A stretch of DNA of 64,000 nt, from contig NC_092358.1 in the NCBI RefSeq assembly GCF_030848805.1, forward strand, positions 20,245,297-20,309,296. The letters run 5' to 3'. The stretch comes from Temnothorax longispinosus. Its lineage: Eukaryota; Arthropoda; Insecta; Hymenoptera; Formicidae. The notes beneath the pieces are model-generated. The model saw nothing but the letters and a program-made list of their open reading frames with translations. It did not search any database and had not been told where the DNA came from. Shown here one piece after another: positions 1 to 13,621 of the stretch (within the stretch, counting starts at the first letter, position 1; each line of letters starts with the position of its first letter). Position numbers and translations under genes: made by a program.

Positions 1-555
1 GACGCAAATCAGTCATTCGAGAAATGCGTAATAGTATTCAAAGAGACTAAAAAGACTCATTATCACAATGACATATTATTATTTATCATCGTTTACTGTC
101 AAGACTGATTTCCACACTTATTATTTATTTAAATATGAACCACTACAAATCAAAGCGAGTGCGGAAATGACGTCAGGAACACTGTGCAACTACGAGTACA
201 ATCATACGTCGATCAGCTGATTCCACGAACGGAGCTGAAATTTGGCAAAAGATGACGGAACAACGCGACCGGTTGTAGTTTTTGGAAAATCTACATCGCG
301 CGGAGCGACGAGCGATCTCGCGTCGTCCCTGCGAGGTCGCGACGATCGGTGGGTGGCGGGCTGGCGGGACAAAAGGGTTGACCGCGTGGTAGGGGGCCTC
401 GACGGGAAATATGGCCGTCGCGGAACATATGACAAAGAACGGCGGGCTCCTGTCGCGACCGACGACGGCGACATCCTCGCGACGACGACGACGAGGAGGA
501 CGCGTCTCGCGCGGCACCGCTGATCGCCGTCGTTAACCGTCAGCCGCCAGCCGCC
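1..555. other. 5' flank of sol, no gene seen
   Basis: The first 160 bases are AT-rich and the rest turns GC-rich towards the sol start. Reading frames here are on both strands, arginine-rich and low in complexity, as expected of CpG-rich promoter or 5' UTR DNA. No coding feature is supported. Confidence 0.5.
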
Positions 556-557
556 GG

Positions 558-650
558 CGGCGTCGCGTCGCGTTGCGTCACGTCACGTCGCGTCGCTTCG
601 CGTCGCGTCGCCTCGCGTCAGCATCACGTCGCGTCGCGTCGCGTCGCGGC
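558..650. repeat. GCGTC pentanucleotide repeat in sol 5' region
   Basis: An imperfect tandem array of the unit GCGTC (variants ACGTC, GCTTC, GCCTC) lies about 300 bases before the sol start codon. It is very CpG-dense and includes repeated ACGTCAC-like units. It probably lies in the promoter or 5' UTR. Confidence 0.75.
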
Positions 651-964
651 GTCGTCTCTCCCGTCGTGCAGCGTGCGGCGACGGAGGTGCCGAGCGACGG
701 GCAGAGGAGAGCTCCGCGCGGGCGTTCAGCGCGGGCAGCGAGCGAGGGTCGAGGTCGTGGACGAGGATCGACGTCGCCGCCCCCGCGGTGCCGCCGGCTC
801 CGTGTGCAGCAGAGCCGTCGCAGCCGCCACCGCCGCCGTCGTCGTCGCCGTCGTCGCTGGCCGCCGTTGACGCCGCCGTCGACACCGTCGTGTCCGTGTC
901 CGTGGTCGCGCGACAGTGGTGATATAGAGCGGCGCAGCGGGGGAGCCATGACTACGCGTGGAGA

Positions 965-3900
965 ATGGGCTCGATCGCGTCGGTGCTGCAGTGGCATTGC
1001 TCGGAGTGCGCCCTGATAAATCCGACGGAGAGCGCGAGATGCGCCAGGTGCGGGCTGACGCGGCTCAGGAGCGACGAGAGGGCCAGCCTCGATCGCAGGC
1101 AGGACCGTGCCACGAGCGTAGCCGCGGAGCGTAGTGGCAGCGCGCGCCAGGGGGGAGGGAGAGCGGTGGTCGCGGCGCACACGGGGGATCGCGCGCGACG
1201 CTCGACCAGGTGCCGCGAGGACGGAGAGGGTCCCGCGAGGGGGGAGGCCTCCTCCGGGGAATCGACGCCGCCGACGCCACCGCCGAGGGCAGACAGATTG
1301 GCGCGCAACCCGACGGAAACGGTCGGTCAGTCCCGACGTCCCGCTTCTCACGGGTGAGGATCCTCACCTCGTACTCCCTTCTCCTCGTCCTCCTCCTGGC
1401 TCTCTTTCCCATGTGTTTTGCCCGTGCTCCAAAACTATCCTATCTGCATGGATAGTCACGAGTTGTTTGGAGATACCTGAAACACACACTGTATCACAGA
1501 GTATGATTCTCTTATGTCATGTTTATGTTGTTTACAAGAAGTAGAACTGAATTTTTGGCACTTAATCCTTAATCAAGCTCCCCTTTATGTGAGCATATCT
1601 ATAATGAACAAAATCTCAAGTTTAAAACAAGAGTTTGCAGACTTTCAAATTAATGTTTCATCAATATTTAATATTGTTTGTTATATTTTGCAATAAACAT
1701 AGATTGAGATTCTTCGCTTAATTTTCTTTTCAAATGCTACAAACAAACATGTTCTCATTTTGAAAGATAAATTTTACACATTCTTACGGTATGTGTTCCT
1801 ATAATTTTGCAGTTTTGAGAGGCACTTGTCTGCAGCCGACGTTAGGAAGAATTCTCACTGCGGCTTGTTGGGTGGTAATTCATCCGACAGGAAACCACTG
1901 AAGCGTTTTTCGTCCTTACCTTCTTTAGTCACACAGTGGACTTGTATTCGATGTCTATTGGACAATAATTGCATCTCACCGATTTGTGCGGCTTGCGATG
2001 CTAGTGCGTCGATAGCTCAAATCGACGGAAAGCAGATTGGCGCACGCAAGAGTAGAAAGATTAATCTGTACAAAGAAAATCGTCTTAAAGTCACATCTGG
2101 ACTTTTGGCCAACGTCCTAGATGGGGGTGTTAGCAAGAGTGGCTCCGGTAACGATGGTAAAATTAATATTACAGGTGAGTGTCACACAATACAATCGTAG
2201 GAATCGTCAGAAAATCGTCACGTTTTAGATAATTGAAAGTTGTTGCTCGCAAAATTTTTCAGGCATGGCACAGTTGACAAGCATAAGCCGAAGCCAAAGA
2301 GGAAGAGGGCACCATAAAGACTGGATCTTGCCGTCAATCGGAGCAATGGAGTCCACTACGCTTCCGTTCACAGATAACAGCGATACCTCGCAACGTTCTC
2401 CAAAACGACATAGTCCTTCTATGTACGAGCGGGTCAAGTCTAAAGTTAGTCGTTCGCTGTCGAACGGTTCCGTTGTTCAAAAATTATCGGAACACATGGT
2501 ACAACGACCTACGAGCCTGGTGGTGCCGGAAGCGCGTCAAGATGATGGCTTGTGGAGCTGCGACAATTGCACGCTGGACAATGCGCCCGGTTTGGAGCAA
2601 TGCGAGGCGTGTGACGCCCCTAGGAGTCCCGCGCCTTGCAGCGGAGTGGTTATCAGTGTGCCGGCTTGGGTACCGCGCGCGTTATCGTCCGCCGGACCCC
2701 TGTCCTACAGAAGATCCTTCTCGGACGCCGATTCGGTCGCGAATGTGACGCAGAAGAAAACTGTTAACCGTAGGAGTTTGAACGACGAGGAACCGCCTGC
2801 GGTGCCGCCGCATTCCATTGGCTTCAACTCGAGACCAAAGTATTCCTATATTGGGATTACGGATCCCGACATACCGCCGCCATTGCCAAAGAAACAGAGC
2901 AGTAAGTTAGGTCTGGTGCCAACGAAGGCGCACAGCGAGGCGACCAGCCCGGTGGGCGAGGTATCGAATGTGAGCCCGCTAAAGCGTATGTGGACCTGCA
3001 GAAAGTGTTCTTACGCGTATAACCCACTGTGGTCAAGCGGTTGTGACATCTGCGGTTCGTCCCGATCACCCCCGTCGTTAACGCAGCCCAGTTTGATAAC
3101 TGTCACGAAGGACACGAGTAGCTATCCGACGCATGCACAATCCCCGATCGTGGTGTCGAGGGATAGCGTCAGATATATACCACCGAAGGCGGCCACTCTA
3201 GCTACAGCGGAATCCGATCTGGACGATCAGATCGATCCGCCGTCACCGGTGTGGACGTGTAAAAAGTGCACTCTGCTGAACCCCGCGTCGAGAACAACGT
3301 GCGAGGCTTGCTGCGGCTCGAAGTTGAAAAGCATCATGCATCTGGAGGATGCCACTCTACGAAAGGGTGAGAGTTGGGTATGCCCATCGTGCACGCTGAG
3401 GAATCCGCTTTCCGCGCAAAACTGCAACGCCTGCAAGACGTTAGCGGACTTCTTAGAGGTCCCGAAAGACAATAGGGCCCTTGGCCAACGGAGTCCAAGC
3501 CCAAGACTCTGTTCAACCCCGACGAATTCCAAAGCAGTTACTCCGAGGCATAGAAATTCCGTAAGAAGAAACGGTTCGTCGGTAGGTGATAAAAGGCACT
3601 CGAGGACTAGAGATCCTTCACACACTCAAGTTAGTACTTATCTTTTTCTTAGAACTCTTAGAAATAAGTTATTGGCATGAGCATAATAATTCTTGATTGG
3701 TTCGCTCTTGCCGAAACTTTCAATTTACCTTACTCTTGGTTTTTATTCTTTATTTTGCAAATTGATATTTGCGCAATAAATTAGAGGATTGTTGCTATTT
3801 TTATCTCTAATGTTTTCTTTTTATATCTAGTGGCAATGTAAATTGTGCACGTATGAGAACAAGAGTACAACTGTTATCTGCGAAATGTGCCAAAGCTCGA

Positions 3901-6900
3901 AGTTGCTGTCCCAAGTATCTGGAGACAGAGGGATACCTAGGCTTCTCGAGTCGGGCACTAGTACTCTTAGAATACAGCGGCAAGAGAGCGTGGTGATGGA
4001 AAATCTTAGACAGCTGGAGGAAAGAGACGCGCTGGAGAAATGGGAGCGTATTGTACGATATTGCAAGGAGGTAGGAGCATAAGTTTAAACCATATTGTAG
4101 ATGCCTAGGATGCTAAATTATTAATAAGATATAATACTTTTCTCATTTATCTTGCAGACAAACGAGCCATTCGTCGATGATTCGTTTCCGCCTGCTCCGA
4201 AATCCCTGTACTATAATCCCGCGGATACGAAAGATAATCATGTCGTCCAGTGGAGAAGACCACACCAAATTAACGTGGACTCAAGTGTCGATTCTAAACT
4301 GCCTTGGGCTGTCTTTAGGACACCCCTACCTTCTGATATCTCGCAAGGTGTCTTAGGAAATTGTTGGTTACTGTCGGCTCTGGCTGTTTTGGCCGAGAGT
4401 GACGAGCTCGTGAGAAGAGTTTTGGTCATGAAAGAGACATGCCCCGAAGGTGCTTACCAAGTTAGACTGTGTAAAGATGGAAAATGGACGACGGTGCTCG
4501 TTGATGATCTATTACCCTGTGATAAGAGAGGCCACTTAGTATACTCTCAGGTATGTGTCCATACGCTACATAAAGATATGTTATATTAAAATTAGAATAA
4601 AATTTTACGCCATTTACATTATAGGCTACTAAGATCCAAGCTCGACCGTAAACGGTGTAAATTTTATTCTAATTTGATTGTATCATAACGGTCGTATATT
4701 TCTTTTATTATTGTTATATTGGGTTAACCCTTAGCTGGCACTGTGGGGTATTAAACGCCCCAGTTTAGCTCTAATTTAAGCCCTCCTATAGTACGAAAAT
4801 GGTACTAAAAAATGGAAGAGTTATGAATTTTTTAGTGAAAATAGTCATTTTTTCGTTTTCTTTTACGTTCTCCAATTTTTTTCATACTTAATATTACATT
4901 TTATCAAAATAACCTATATGATATCTGTTAAAACAACATTCGAAGATTATCTTGGAATTTTTTTAAGTAAAAAAAATCAATAGCTTCCTCGTAGCAAGCA
5001 TTTTAGTGGTGGGGTCTGAAACGGCCCAGTGTGCCAGCTATGTGATTCTGGTGAAGTGTGCCAACTAAGGGTTAAATATTATATTCCCCGACACGCGTAT
5101 ATATTATTAGTGACACGTACATCTTATATTAAAGGCAAAAAGAAAACAGCTTTGGGTGCCGTTAATTGAGAAAGCAGTTGCTAAAATACATGGCTGTTAC
5201 GAGGCCTTAGTGTCCGGCCGTGCTATAGAAGGTCTAGCGACATTAACTGGTGCCCCGTGTGAGAGCGTGCCTTTACAACCTTCAGCATTGCCAAGCGAAG
5301 ACGAACTCGATAGGGACCTAATATGGGCACAACTCTTGTCCTCGAGGCAAGCTATGTTTTTAATGGGTGCTAGCTGCGGAGGCGGTAATATGAAGGTTGA
5401 CGAGGAGGAATATCAACGCAAAGGTTTAAGGCCGAGGTAAAATGGAATTATTTTATATTATATATTTAAATTCGATTTTTGTTCCTTTTATATTTTTTTG
5501 TTGATTGTTTTTAATCAAAATGTCTATTCCAGACATGCATATTCTGTCCTCGATGTCCGTGATGTACAGGTAGGTGTCACAGATGATGTACACACCTAGC
5601 TTGACGTTTTACTTGACTTAACTTGAAACAAGTGTGGTGAAACAAGTGAACATGTCACGCGATTGTTACGCAGGGAATACGGTTATTACGACTACGCAAT
5701 CCTTGGGGTCATTATAGTTGGAAAGGGGATTGGTCGGACGACAGTCCTATATGGACTCCGCAACTACGAGAGATGCTTATGCCGCATGGTGCTTCAGATG
5801 GCGTCTTTTGGATATCCTTTGACGACGTTTTAAAGTACTTCGATTGCATTGACATCTGCAAGACGAGAGTCGGATGGAGCGAAGTGAGATTGCGCGGCAC
5901 TCTCCCTCCATTGTCGTCCCTCAGACATTTGTCGTGTGTCCTTTTGACAGTATTAGAACCCACCGAAACGGAATTTACGCTATTCCAAGAGGGCCAAAGG
6001 TGAGACGATTAAACCGCGCGGTTCGCGCGCGAATATAACATAACGAATATATGATTTTCTAGAAATTCAGAAAAATCGCAACGTTCTCAACTGGACTTAT
6101 GCGTAGTAGTTTTTCGCACGCGATCTCCAGCCGCTCCAGAAGTCGGTAGATTAGTGGAACACAGTAAGCGGCAGGTACGCGGCTTTGTCGGCTGTCACAA
6201 GATGTTGGAGAGAGATCTATATATCGTCGTATGCCTAGCCTTTAATCATTGGCACACTGGAATGGAAGATACTTCTAGTTATCCGGAATACGTTCTTGCT
6301 ATTCACAGCTCAAAGAGACTTCTCGTCGAGCAAATATCACCACCTGCTTTTGTCTTAGCCGATGCCATTATAAGTCTAACATTGGCTAAAGGACAACGGC
6401 ATGAAGTAAGCCATTACATCGTATTTTGAATAATGCGTAAAGTAATTATTTCTAAAATTTATATCAATATACATCTTACAGGGCAGGGAAGGCATGACTG
6501 CTTATTATTTAACTAAAGGGTGGGCCGGTTTAGTGGTAATGGTTGAAAATCGTCACGTAAACAAGTGGATTCACGTAAAATGCGACTGCCATGAAAGCTA
6601 TAACGTCGTGTCCACGAGAGGACAACTCAGAACTGCCGATAGTGTTCCTCCCCTTCACAGGTAAAATTTAATTAAGCTTCTGATCACAGCACGACCAAAT
6701 TTTACATTAATACTTTGATTTCAGACAAGTCATCATAGTTCTAACGCAGTTGGAAGGTAGCGGAGGTTTCTCAATAGCCCATCGACTTACGCACAGATTA
6801 GCTAACAGTGGAAATTTGCACGATTGGGGACCGCCTGATACACAACATTGTCCTCAAATTGATACTCAGGTAGAAGGTTTGCACAGTCCTCGCTTAATAA

Positions 6901-6905
6901 CGTGA
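965..6905 (+). CDS. sol: small optic lobes / calpain-15 (atypical zinc-finger calpain), 11 coding exons
   Basis: Predicted intracellular cysteine protease of the SOL/CAPN15 calpain family, which in Drosophila is needed for optic lobe development. Coding exons: 965-1353, 1813-2174, 2263-3629, 3831-4070, 4158-4550, 5135-5436, 5533-5569, 5674-5999, 6063-6405, 6482-6660, 6725-6905. All have GT/AG borders and matching phases and give 1372 aa. Seven RanBP2-type fingers (W-x-C-x2-C...C-x2-C) start at residues 10, 172, 348, 494, 581, 622 and 707. The calpain core follows: catalytic Cys855 in QGVLGNCWLL, His1019 in RHAYSVLD and Asn1039 in LRNPWG, so the triad is intact. The C-terminal part after about residue 1140 matches the SOL-homology region by position. 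There are no EF-hands, as expected for this family. The start MGSIASVLQW resembles known SOL N-termini. Seven fingers is at or above the usual number. Intron 5 carries a TTAA-flanked mobile element. Confidence 0.95.
4728..5071. mobile_element. piggyBac-like MITE in sol intron 5
   Basis: A 344-bp element is bounded by TTAA on both sides (4724-4727 and 5072-5075). It starts CCCTTAGCTGGCAC and ends GTGTGCCAACTAAGGG, which are inverted copies of each other. A second inner copy of the repeat, CAGTGTGCCAGCT, lies about 30 bases inside the right end. A small palindrome of form GGGG...CCCC follows the left repeat and another precedes the right inner repeat. TTAA target sites, CCC ends and asymmetric inner repeats are typical of piggyBac-type elements. 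There is no transposase. It fills most of the 584-bp intron. Confidence 0.85.
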
Positions 6906-7848
6906 AGAAAGGAACACAAAACGAACAGAGGCCGTTGCTCGAGGAAAGGGTTGCCGACTGTATTCAGTAACGATTTTCGTAACGTCGAGAAATTGACTGG
7001 AAAGAAACCAAAGCAAGCTACAAACATTTCAGCGTACTATAAAACGTTCGGAAGAACATTAGAATATTTCTTGTGCTTTCTAGCCAATGATACTCCACGG
7101 ATGCTCTTAGCGTTACAACATGCTCAGCATTGGACGTAATACAATAAATAACAATTAACGCGTACAATGGTTCTGGACTCAGTGAAAAAAATACTTTTTT
7201 TCGAATAAATAGTGAATCATGCACTTCGCGCGCGCTAACGGGAAAAAGGATGAACCTAAAATATATATAAAAAAAAGTAAAATAAAACTTACGTGCAAAT
7301 TAAGTGTTTCTGCTGGAACCATTGAGCCCCGTAAAGAAGACTTATGGAAAATTGAATATTTATGAAGAAACGAGTTGAACATTTTGCTTGTTATATAAAC
7401 GAAAAAAAATTATTTTCTCAACTTAACATTTAAGCATCGTAAGAGAGATGACAAAACCTAAAAGATTACATAATAATATAATATAAAATGAAATCATTAG
7501 GAGACATTAAAAGAACAAAAGGATGTGTGTGGAACACCGTACACATTGTTTTTTGGAATTGCTTAGAATGTAGTACGATTACGCGGATCGTGACATTTCC
7601 AATTTAACCAATGTTTACATGCCGATCCTATTGCTGTAAGGCCGTATTTGAAACCCGCATTTAAGAGAACTTGGATTCTTAGTTCCATTTAATATATGCA
7701 CGATGTAAAAAGAGAAGTGGCTGGAATCTCAACACGAGGATATGTATCGACTGTAGGGTAGAATGTTTATTTAGACTTTGTTGTTTCCATCTCGCAACTG
7801 AATGGAGAGCTTGTGCTGAAACGGATGTAGCGTGTAGCTACGGAAAGA

Positions 7849-7872
7849 AAGAGAGAGAGAGAGAGAGAGAAA
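7849..7872. repeat. GA microsatellite
   Basis: About twelve GA dinucleotides in a row on the plus strand, downstream of sol. Confidence 0.9.
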
Positions 7873-10740
7873 ACCAAAGGTCTCTCTTGAAACTTTTAAA
7901 AGTATCTCAACGCGTTCACTGCCATTCTATGCAATGTATGTATAAAGCCTACTTTCGCTTCTACTGTAAAATCGCTTACTTAGTTGAGGACAGAATTAGA
8001 GAATCGTCGATAATACTCCGTGCACACTGATTACATTCTTTTGCCTCAGTAAATATGTTGCAAGATACATGCGCAAGCATGGCAGTCAGCGGGTTAGACA
8101 TCGTTAATTCTGCTTTTACGTGAATCTCAAAAAGAAATTTTCAAAGTGTTTTTTATCGTTCGTCCATCCAGTCGATATCGAGGTCATGATATCAGTTCCT
8201 TGAGGGAAAACCTGATATTTCCGTTTTAATGTCAAACTGCCATATTTCATGTTTTTAGACAATGATTGATTGACACACGCGTTTGACATACGTCTTTGAA
8301 ATGCAATTATATCGAATCAAAAAATTATCTGGCGCTCTCTATATACATTGAATGTAGTGATGCGACAATACGCGATGCTGTGATCAGCCATTGATGCTTC
8401 GATCTGAAACCGGAAACTGTATTAAGAGATCTTTTATTTAACTGACTGAAGCTACATAATGAATCAATAGTACTTCAATTAATAGTACAAAATTCCCATA
8501 CACCTCGAATTTGTTTGAATTGTTCAAATGAATGGGCTACATAGTTATATAAGTTCTATTTTGAAGAATATTTTTAAAATGTGAATTACAATGTCACTAT
8601 CACTTAAATGTCGTGAGTATAGTTCTTGCCGAGTCAAACGATTAGTAAAGATTCACATATTGATACACTTTTACATGTACTTTTTTTTAGTTTTGCCTTA
8701 TATCGCAAATCGCGATTCGACTCATATGACTGTCTCCGATAAGGTAAAGCGCAAACGAGACATTCATTCCCCTAACGTTGATCTCATAACAGCAGGCCGA
8801 ATTGTCTTAGCGAGGCCTAAGTGTTAGTAACTAGTTTTAAGGGTTTAAACGAAGAGCATAGTTTCGGGAAATGTCTGTTTGAAAAATTTGTATTGACGCA
8901 CGTTGACTGAAATACGTCCACATAATCGGTCTTTACAGTGATGCGCTAAACAGAGTTCAGTAAACTGTTCGTTAATAAAATCGATTCCCTCGTGATGGTT
9001 CGCGACTTAAACGGCTGTTTTAATACCGGTCAAATAATTAAACATTGGAACCTACGAACCTTTGTCTACGAACGTCATTTAACTCGTCGAGACATTCGAG
9101 GGATTTATTCTTTACGTGTACTCTTAGTATCTGCAGTAGATTCTTGCATTTGAGTGGCCTTTGTTTACAAGCAGAGATAATAGTTTCGTAAATATAAGAC
9201 GCGGACTACCAGAGTTGTGCGCTTCATGAAACTGGGCGATAAATTGTTCTTTAAGTACCAACGATAGCGTGGATGTGAGAAAAAGAAACTAAGAGAGAGA
9301 GGGAGAGAGACTTCCTTTTCTCGACATTGTCATACGACACCCATGGTGAAATCGCAATCTTGAACACACGCAGAAAAACTAGAGGATCCTCGGTTTTTTT
9401 TATACCAAGTACGAGATGCATTTACGCGAGCATAGTACCACGCTGATATATACAGTGCCATACGACGTCGATAACGGCGAGGTATACCCCGTGTGAACGG
9501 ACGGCGAGCGTTTCCCGACGATGACCGTACATTCGCATGTCGCAATGTAACATTGCAAGAGCGTTTCTCCCCGCGGAATGAGCAAACACAAATGATCTAT
9601 TTTACATATTGCATAATCACCGAGGCTAAAGCGTTCAGGCGTTCCCGTTTTGCGGCGCTGTAGAACCGCGTGTACTGCACTGTTTGCCGAAGCGGTGAAT
9701 GAATATTAATTTATTAGCGGATGCGCGCGGTGTCCGAGGCATGCGTGTTTTATTTTTACTATACGCACTCGTAGGGGCAAAACCGATGCAATTCCGCGCG
9801 ACGTAGGGAAATCCGCGGGATCTCGTCGCGGGACACGTCTTGTTGGGAAATCACGTGTAGTATCCTTGAGATATATTGCGTGTAAAAGAGATATCTTGGT
9901 AATATTTTTAAAATATACTCATGTAACTATCGTATACACACGTCTACTGAGTATACATATATTTTCACTATATAGGGCCCAAGATATTCTCAGAATGCAG
10001 CTTGAATTTCCTCTTCGTGATTGCTATGTACATTTTATTGAGATATCTCCCGATGCAAGAGAGAGAGAGACAGAGAGAAAGAACATTTCAGTAATTTACA
10101 TGTTCGGTAATATTTTAAGAAAATCGATTTGCATATATCTAAATACATTCAGGAAGACTTTAACGCATCCCGCAGATTTTCATTGTCGCGCAGAATAATA
10201 TCCGTACATACAGAAACTACGACGACCGACGGTTGCTCTGCAGCTTGAGAAAATAGGGAACGCCATCGGTTGTTCTAGTTTCGCGATTTTGATATATTTT
10301 GATACAATGAAGAAGGCAAAGTTCGATCATCGCCGTTCTGTCAAACAATCGCCGCGAAAGATCTGCACAAGCTAGAAGCGGACAAGATGTATTGTACATT
10401 TAAGAACAGTAGCTCATCGTGCGTTTAGCTCTACGTTTTTCTTTTGCAATCTTTTTTTATAAATAAGATTGAGAAAATCGTACGTTTATATACGTTCGAA
10501 AGCCCGTTGCGCCACCGATCTTGGTACCGTTCGCGTCAAAGAGCTTATCGAAATTTCCTTGTCAACATTTCCGTAATACGGAAGCGAGGCATAAAATTCG
10601 GCGCGACTGAGCGTTATCGGCATAATTGATTCCTAACGCTAAACGCTAAACGCACGGCGAGAGTGCAGGCCTACGTAAGCACAAACATCCAAGAGGAAGT
10701 ACCATTTGTACATAAAGAGGAATAATTTATTCTATTTATG

Positions 10741-10742
<2 letters not shown>

Positions 10743-10779
<37 letters not shown>

Positions 10780-10793
10780 GAGAGAGAGAGAGT
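10743..10793. repeat. GA microsatellite
   Basis: A (GA)n run of about 50 bases with one interrupting T near position 10777. It could bind GAGA-type factors, but no gene start is visible nearby. Confidence 0.9.
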
Positions 10794-11271
10794 GGAGAGA
10801 AAAGAGGAGCCGGCCAGGAATCGCGCACTGTTATGTTATATTTTTGAGTTGTTTTGCATGTGCTTCGGTGTCTCTGTCATACGCGGCTGCGAGCCGCGCG
10901 GTGAGTTCGTAATGCATTCTATATATAAATAAATAAATATATATAAATATATATATAGCGCAGTTAGAGAGTGATATACCGAGATCGAGATACGACGATG
11001 ACGTGCGAGGCGTAAATGTCCGTTTGGATGGTCCCGCGCGTCGGCGGCACGCGAATCCTCTCCGGGGAGGGAATTTCGCGTTTGCCAATTATCACTTAAT
11101 TAAGTTTGCTTTGAGCACGGCTCATTCGCGTGCCGCCGCCCCGCGAGCGCCGACGGATCGCTTTACGGACGGTCGCACGTCCTCGCAGAGTACCTAGGAA
11201 TATATTCTTAATATGTGAAGAAGATATAAGAATTACACGGTGTCTCGTTGTATTTGTATAATAAGGTGTAA

Positions 11272-11273
<2 letters not shown>

Positions 11274-11302
<29 letters not shown>

Positions 11303-11325
11303 AAAAAAGAAAGAAAAAAAACGGA
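11274..11325. repeat. GA then poly-A purine tract
   Basis: Roughly 26 bases of GA repeat run directly into an A-rich purine stretch. Confidence 0.85.
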
Positions 11326-13621
11326 AAAAGTGTCATTCTCATGGTCATTGAGCGACTCGTACTTCTTAAATGATGCTACACGTACAGGGTGCATTCTAAA
11401 TTGCGTTAACGCGGCGTCAACTGCGTATCCGTATTTTCTATCTCGACATGATGGAATTGGAACGATCGACTCCGTGACTCTGTGATTCGGTAAAAAAGGA
11501 GAAAGGAAAACGACGTCGAGAATTTTTTTAAGGATCAACCTCGTAAGAACCGGAATGTCTCCGATTAAAATTGGAATTTATGGGTTCTGAGAGTTCGCTT
11601 CGGGCTATAAATTTTGATACGTGGTCGATACTCACATCTCAAGCGTGCCGATATATTCTAATGTCAAGCCGACAGCACGATAGCACTGATTTTCCGAGTT
11701 CCAGCGTATCGATCTTCGCGGTGGAATTGAAAATCGATGCTCGCGCGAAATAAGTTAAGCGAGAGAACAGAGCGGACTCGCGGAAATGAGGGTGGAAAAA
11801 ATGTGACGGATTTAAATCACGTTTCACGCGTATCGCGGATTATCGACGGCGTTTTTCAAGGGAGATACGATCGCTATAGAGAATATTGTAAAGAATCGGG
11901 CACGGTGATGTACGTGGAGGTAAAAAAAGATGCTTTTGGACGTGTTACTTTTTATGTCGTTCAGCTCGCGGCTGTGATCATTTTAGAAACACCCATGTAC
12001 GAACCCGAACCAGCAATCAACTTTGTGATAGTCTGTGTACCGAATCTGATGAACATCGTTAAATTAATCCCATCTCCTATAGGTAAGGTGTAATAATTAT
12101 TAGACTCTCATCACGTACACGCAAAGGACAAAACATATTTACTACGTCATAAAGTGATAACGAGATTGTGTTGTTCCCTAATTTGTATCATGTAGGCACG
12201 TTTAATAATAAATCGAAATATTATCTACATTGCCTTCGTTATTTCCATTTTCCATATGGATTTTCCTTGAGAGGGATCTGATGATCGATTTCACCATTGG
12301 AAAAAAATTTACATATGTAAAATGGCTTTATTTCCTCTACTAGAAAAAATTTAAAATATATGACATATATCGGATAAAAACGTTCCATCGCGAAATATAA
12401 TTACTAGTGTTGATCTGCCATATGCATGATTTCAAAATCGTCTAAAGATAAAATCAAAATTCGTAAATTTATCATATGTGAGATGATTTTGCTTTTATTA
12501 ATCTAGATGAGAGATAAGATGATTATTGCGATTTATCTAAATAATTTTTTAGACACACACATAAAAATTTATAAAAAGAATTACGCAGATTATAAAAGGT
12601 ATATTAAAATAGTACTCAATTTTAAATTTTTATTAATGTTGTATTTCTAAGATAAAGATGAATGTACTTTGCATATTTTTCATTCAGATTTCTATATTTC
12701 TAATTATTAATTTATTTTTCATTTAAATTTTGGTAACTATTGTAGTCAATGTAATGGTGTTGGATGAACGATATATGATTGGATGTAGTGTGAGATGGGA
12801 TGTCGATAAGGGCAATGAGTATTGTTGCTGAATTTGTTTATATATTTAATCGGCGCACCCAAGCGCTCGCGAGAAGGCGCGTTTGCCCGCACGCGGCTAA
12901 TTAATGCGGTGCCGGACTGCCATCTTGGTATAGGGCAACCACAAGATAAAAATAAAGATAATTCCATTTCTTCGTGGATGATATAGATAATTATATCTAG
13001 ATACAGGCAAATTTCTAATCATATGTATGTAAGATTGTTCTACATTTTATGTAATTTAGGCAATTTTAAGATTAGATTCAGACGTAGGACCATAAATTCC
13101 ATAAATTCGTTGGATGTGCTGGCATGCTCACTAGCACGTACGATCCATGTGTGCGTCAGTAGAAAAATCTTCATTCCCTTCATTTTACGTACGAAAATAG
13201 TAGCATGGCCGTCCGACCTATAATTAAACGTGGCCGCCGCGTTAGCAAATGTCGGTTTGTTCAGTATGATAAAGTTAGCGGCCGATGAACGATGTTCTCG
13301 CAATAAGTCTGACCTAGTTATATCGCCAGGGGGAATTAAATAAACTTAATAAAATGTAATAAACATACCATTTTGATCGTGCGTCTGATGTTACTTCATT
13401 TTCGGCTGCCGAATCAATACCGTAAGTATATGGAAATACATTACATATGTAAGCTTAAGGGAAGAACTTCGATGGTGTAAAGTACAACGTACTTTCAATT
13501 CACACTTACTCAGCTCGTTCTCCTCGCAGCTAAATTAATTAAATTAATGGTCGGACTTCAGAGACCTAAGTGGTCAAAGTTTAAATCCGATTTCGGCGAT
13601 GATCTTGGAAATTAATTGATC

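Larger units (their letters stand above)
6906..13621. other. sol 3' UTR and spacer, no supported gene
   Basis: The sol stop is followed by AATAAA signals at 7143-7148 and near 7205, either of which could end the transcript. The remaining spacer is moderately AT-rich, with GA microsatellites and no open frame longer than about 120 codons. A 118-codon frame at 11737-12093 has no recognisable domain and was not called. Confidence 0.5.

Noticed and set aside
578..1351. 257-codon minus-strand frame opposite sol exon 1
   Set aside because: Arginine-rich translation of CpG-rich DNA with no domain. The plus strand carries the real sol exon with a zinc finger and matching splice phases.
4728..5071. 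Idea of an alternative sol exon inside intron 5
   Set aside because: The sequence is explained by a TTAA-flanked mobile element, and the flanking exons already join in phase.
11737..12093. 118-codon plus-strand frame between sol and the SMYD gene
   Set aside because: No recognisable domain, no nearby splice-compatible exons and no promoter. It can occur by chance.
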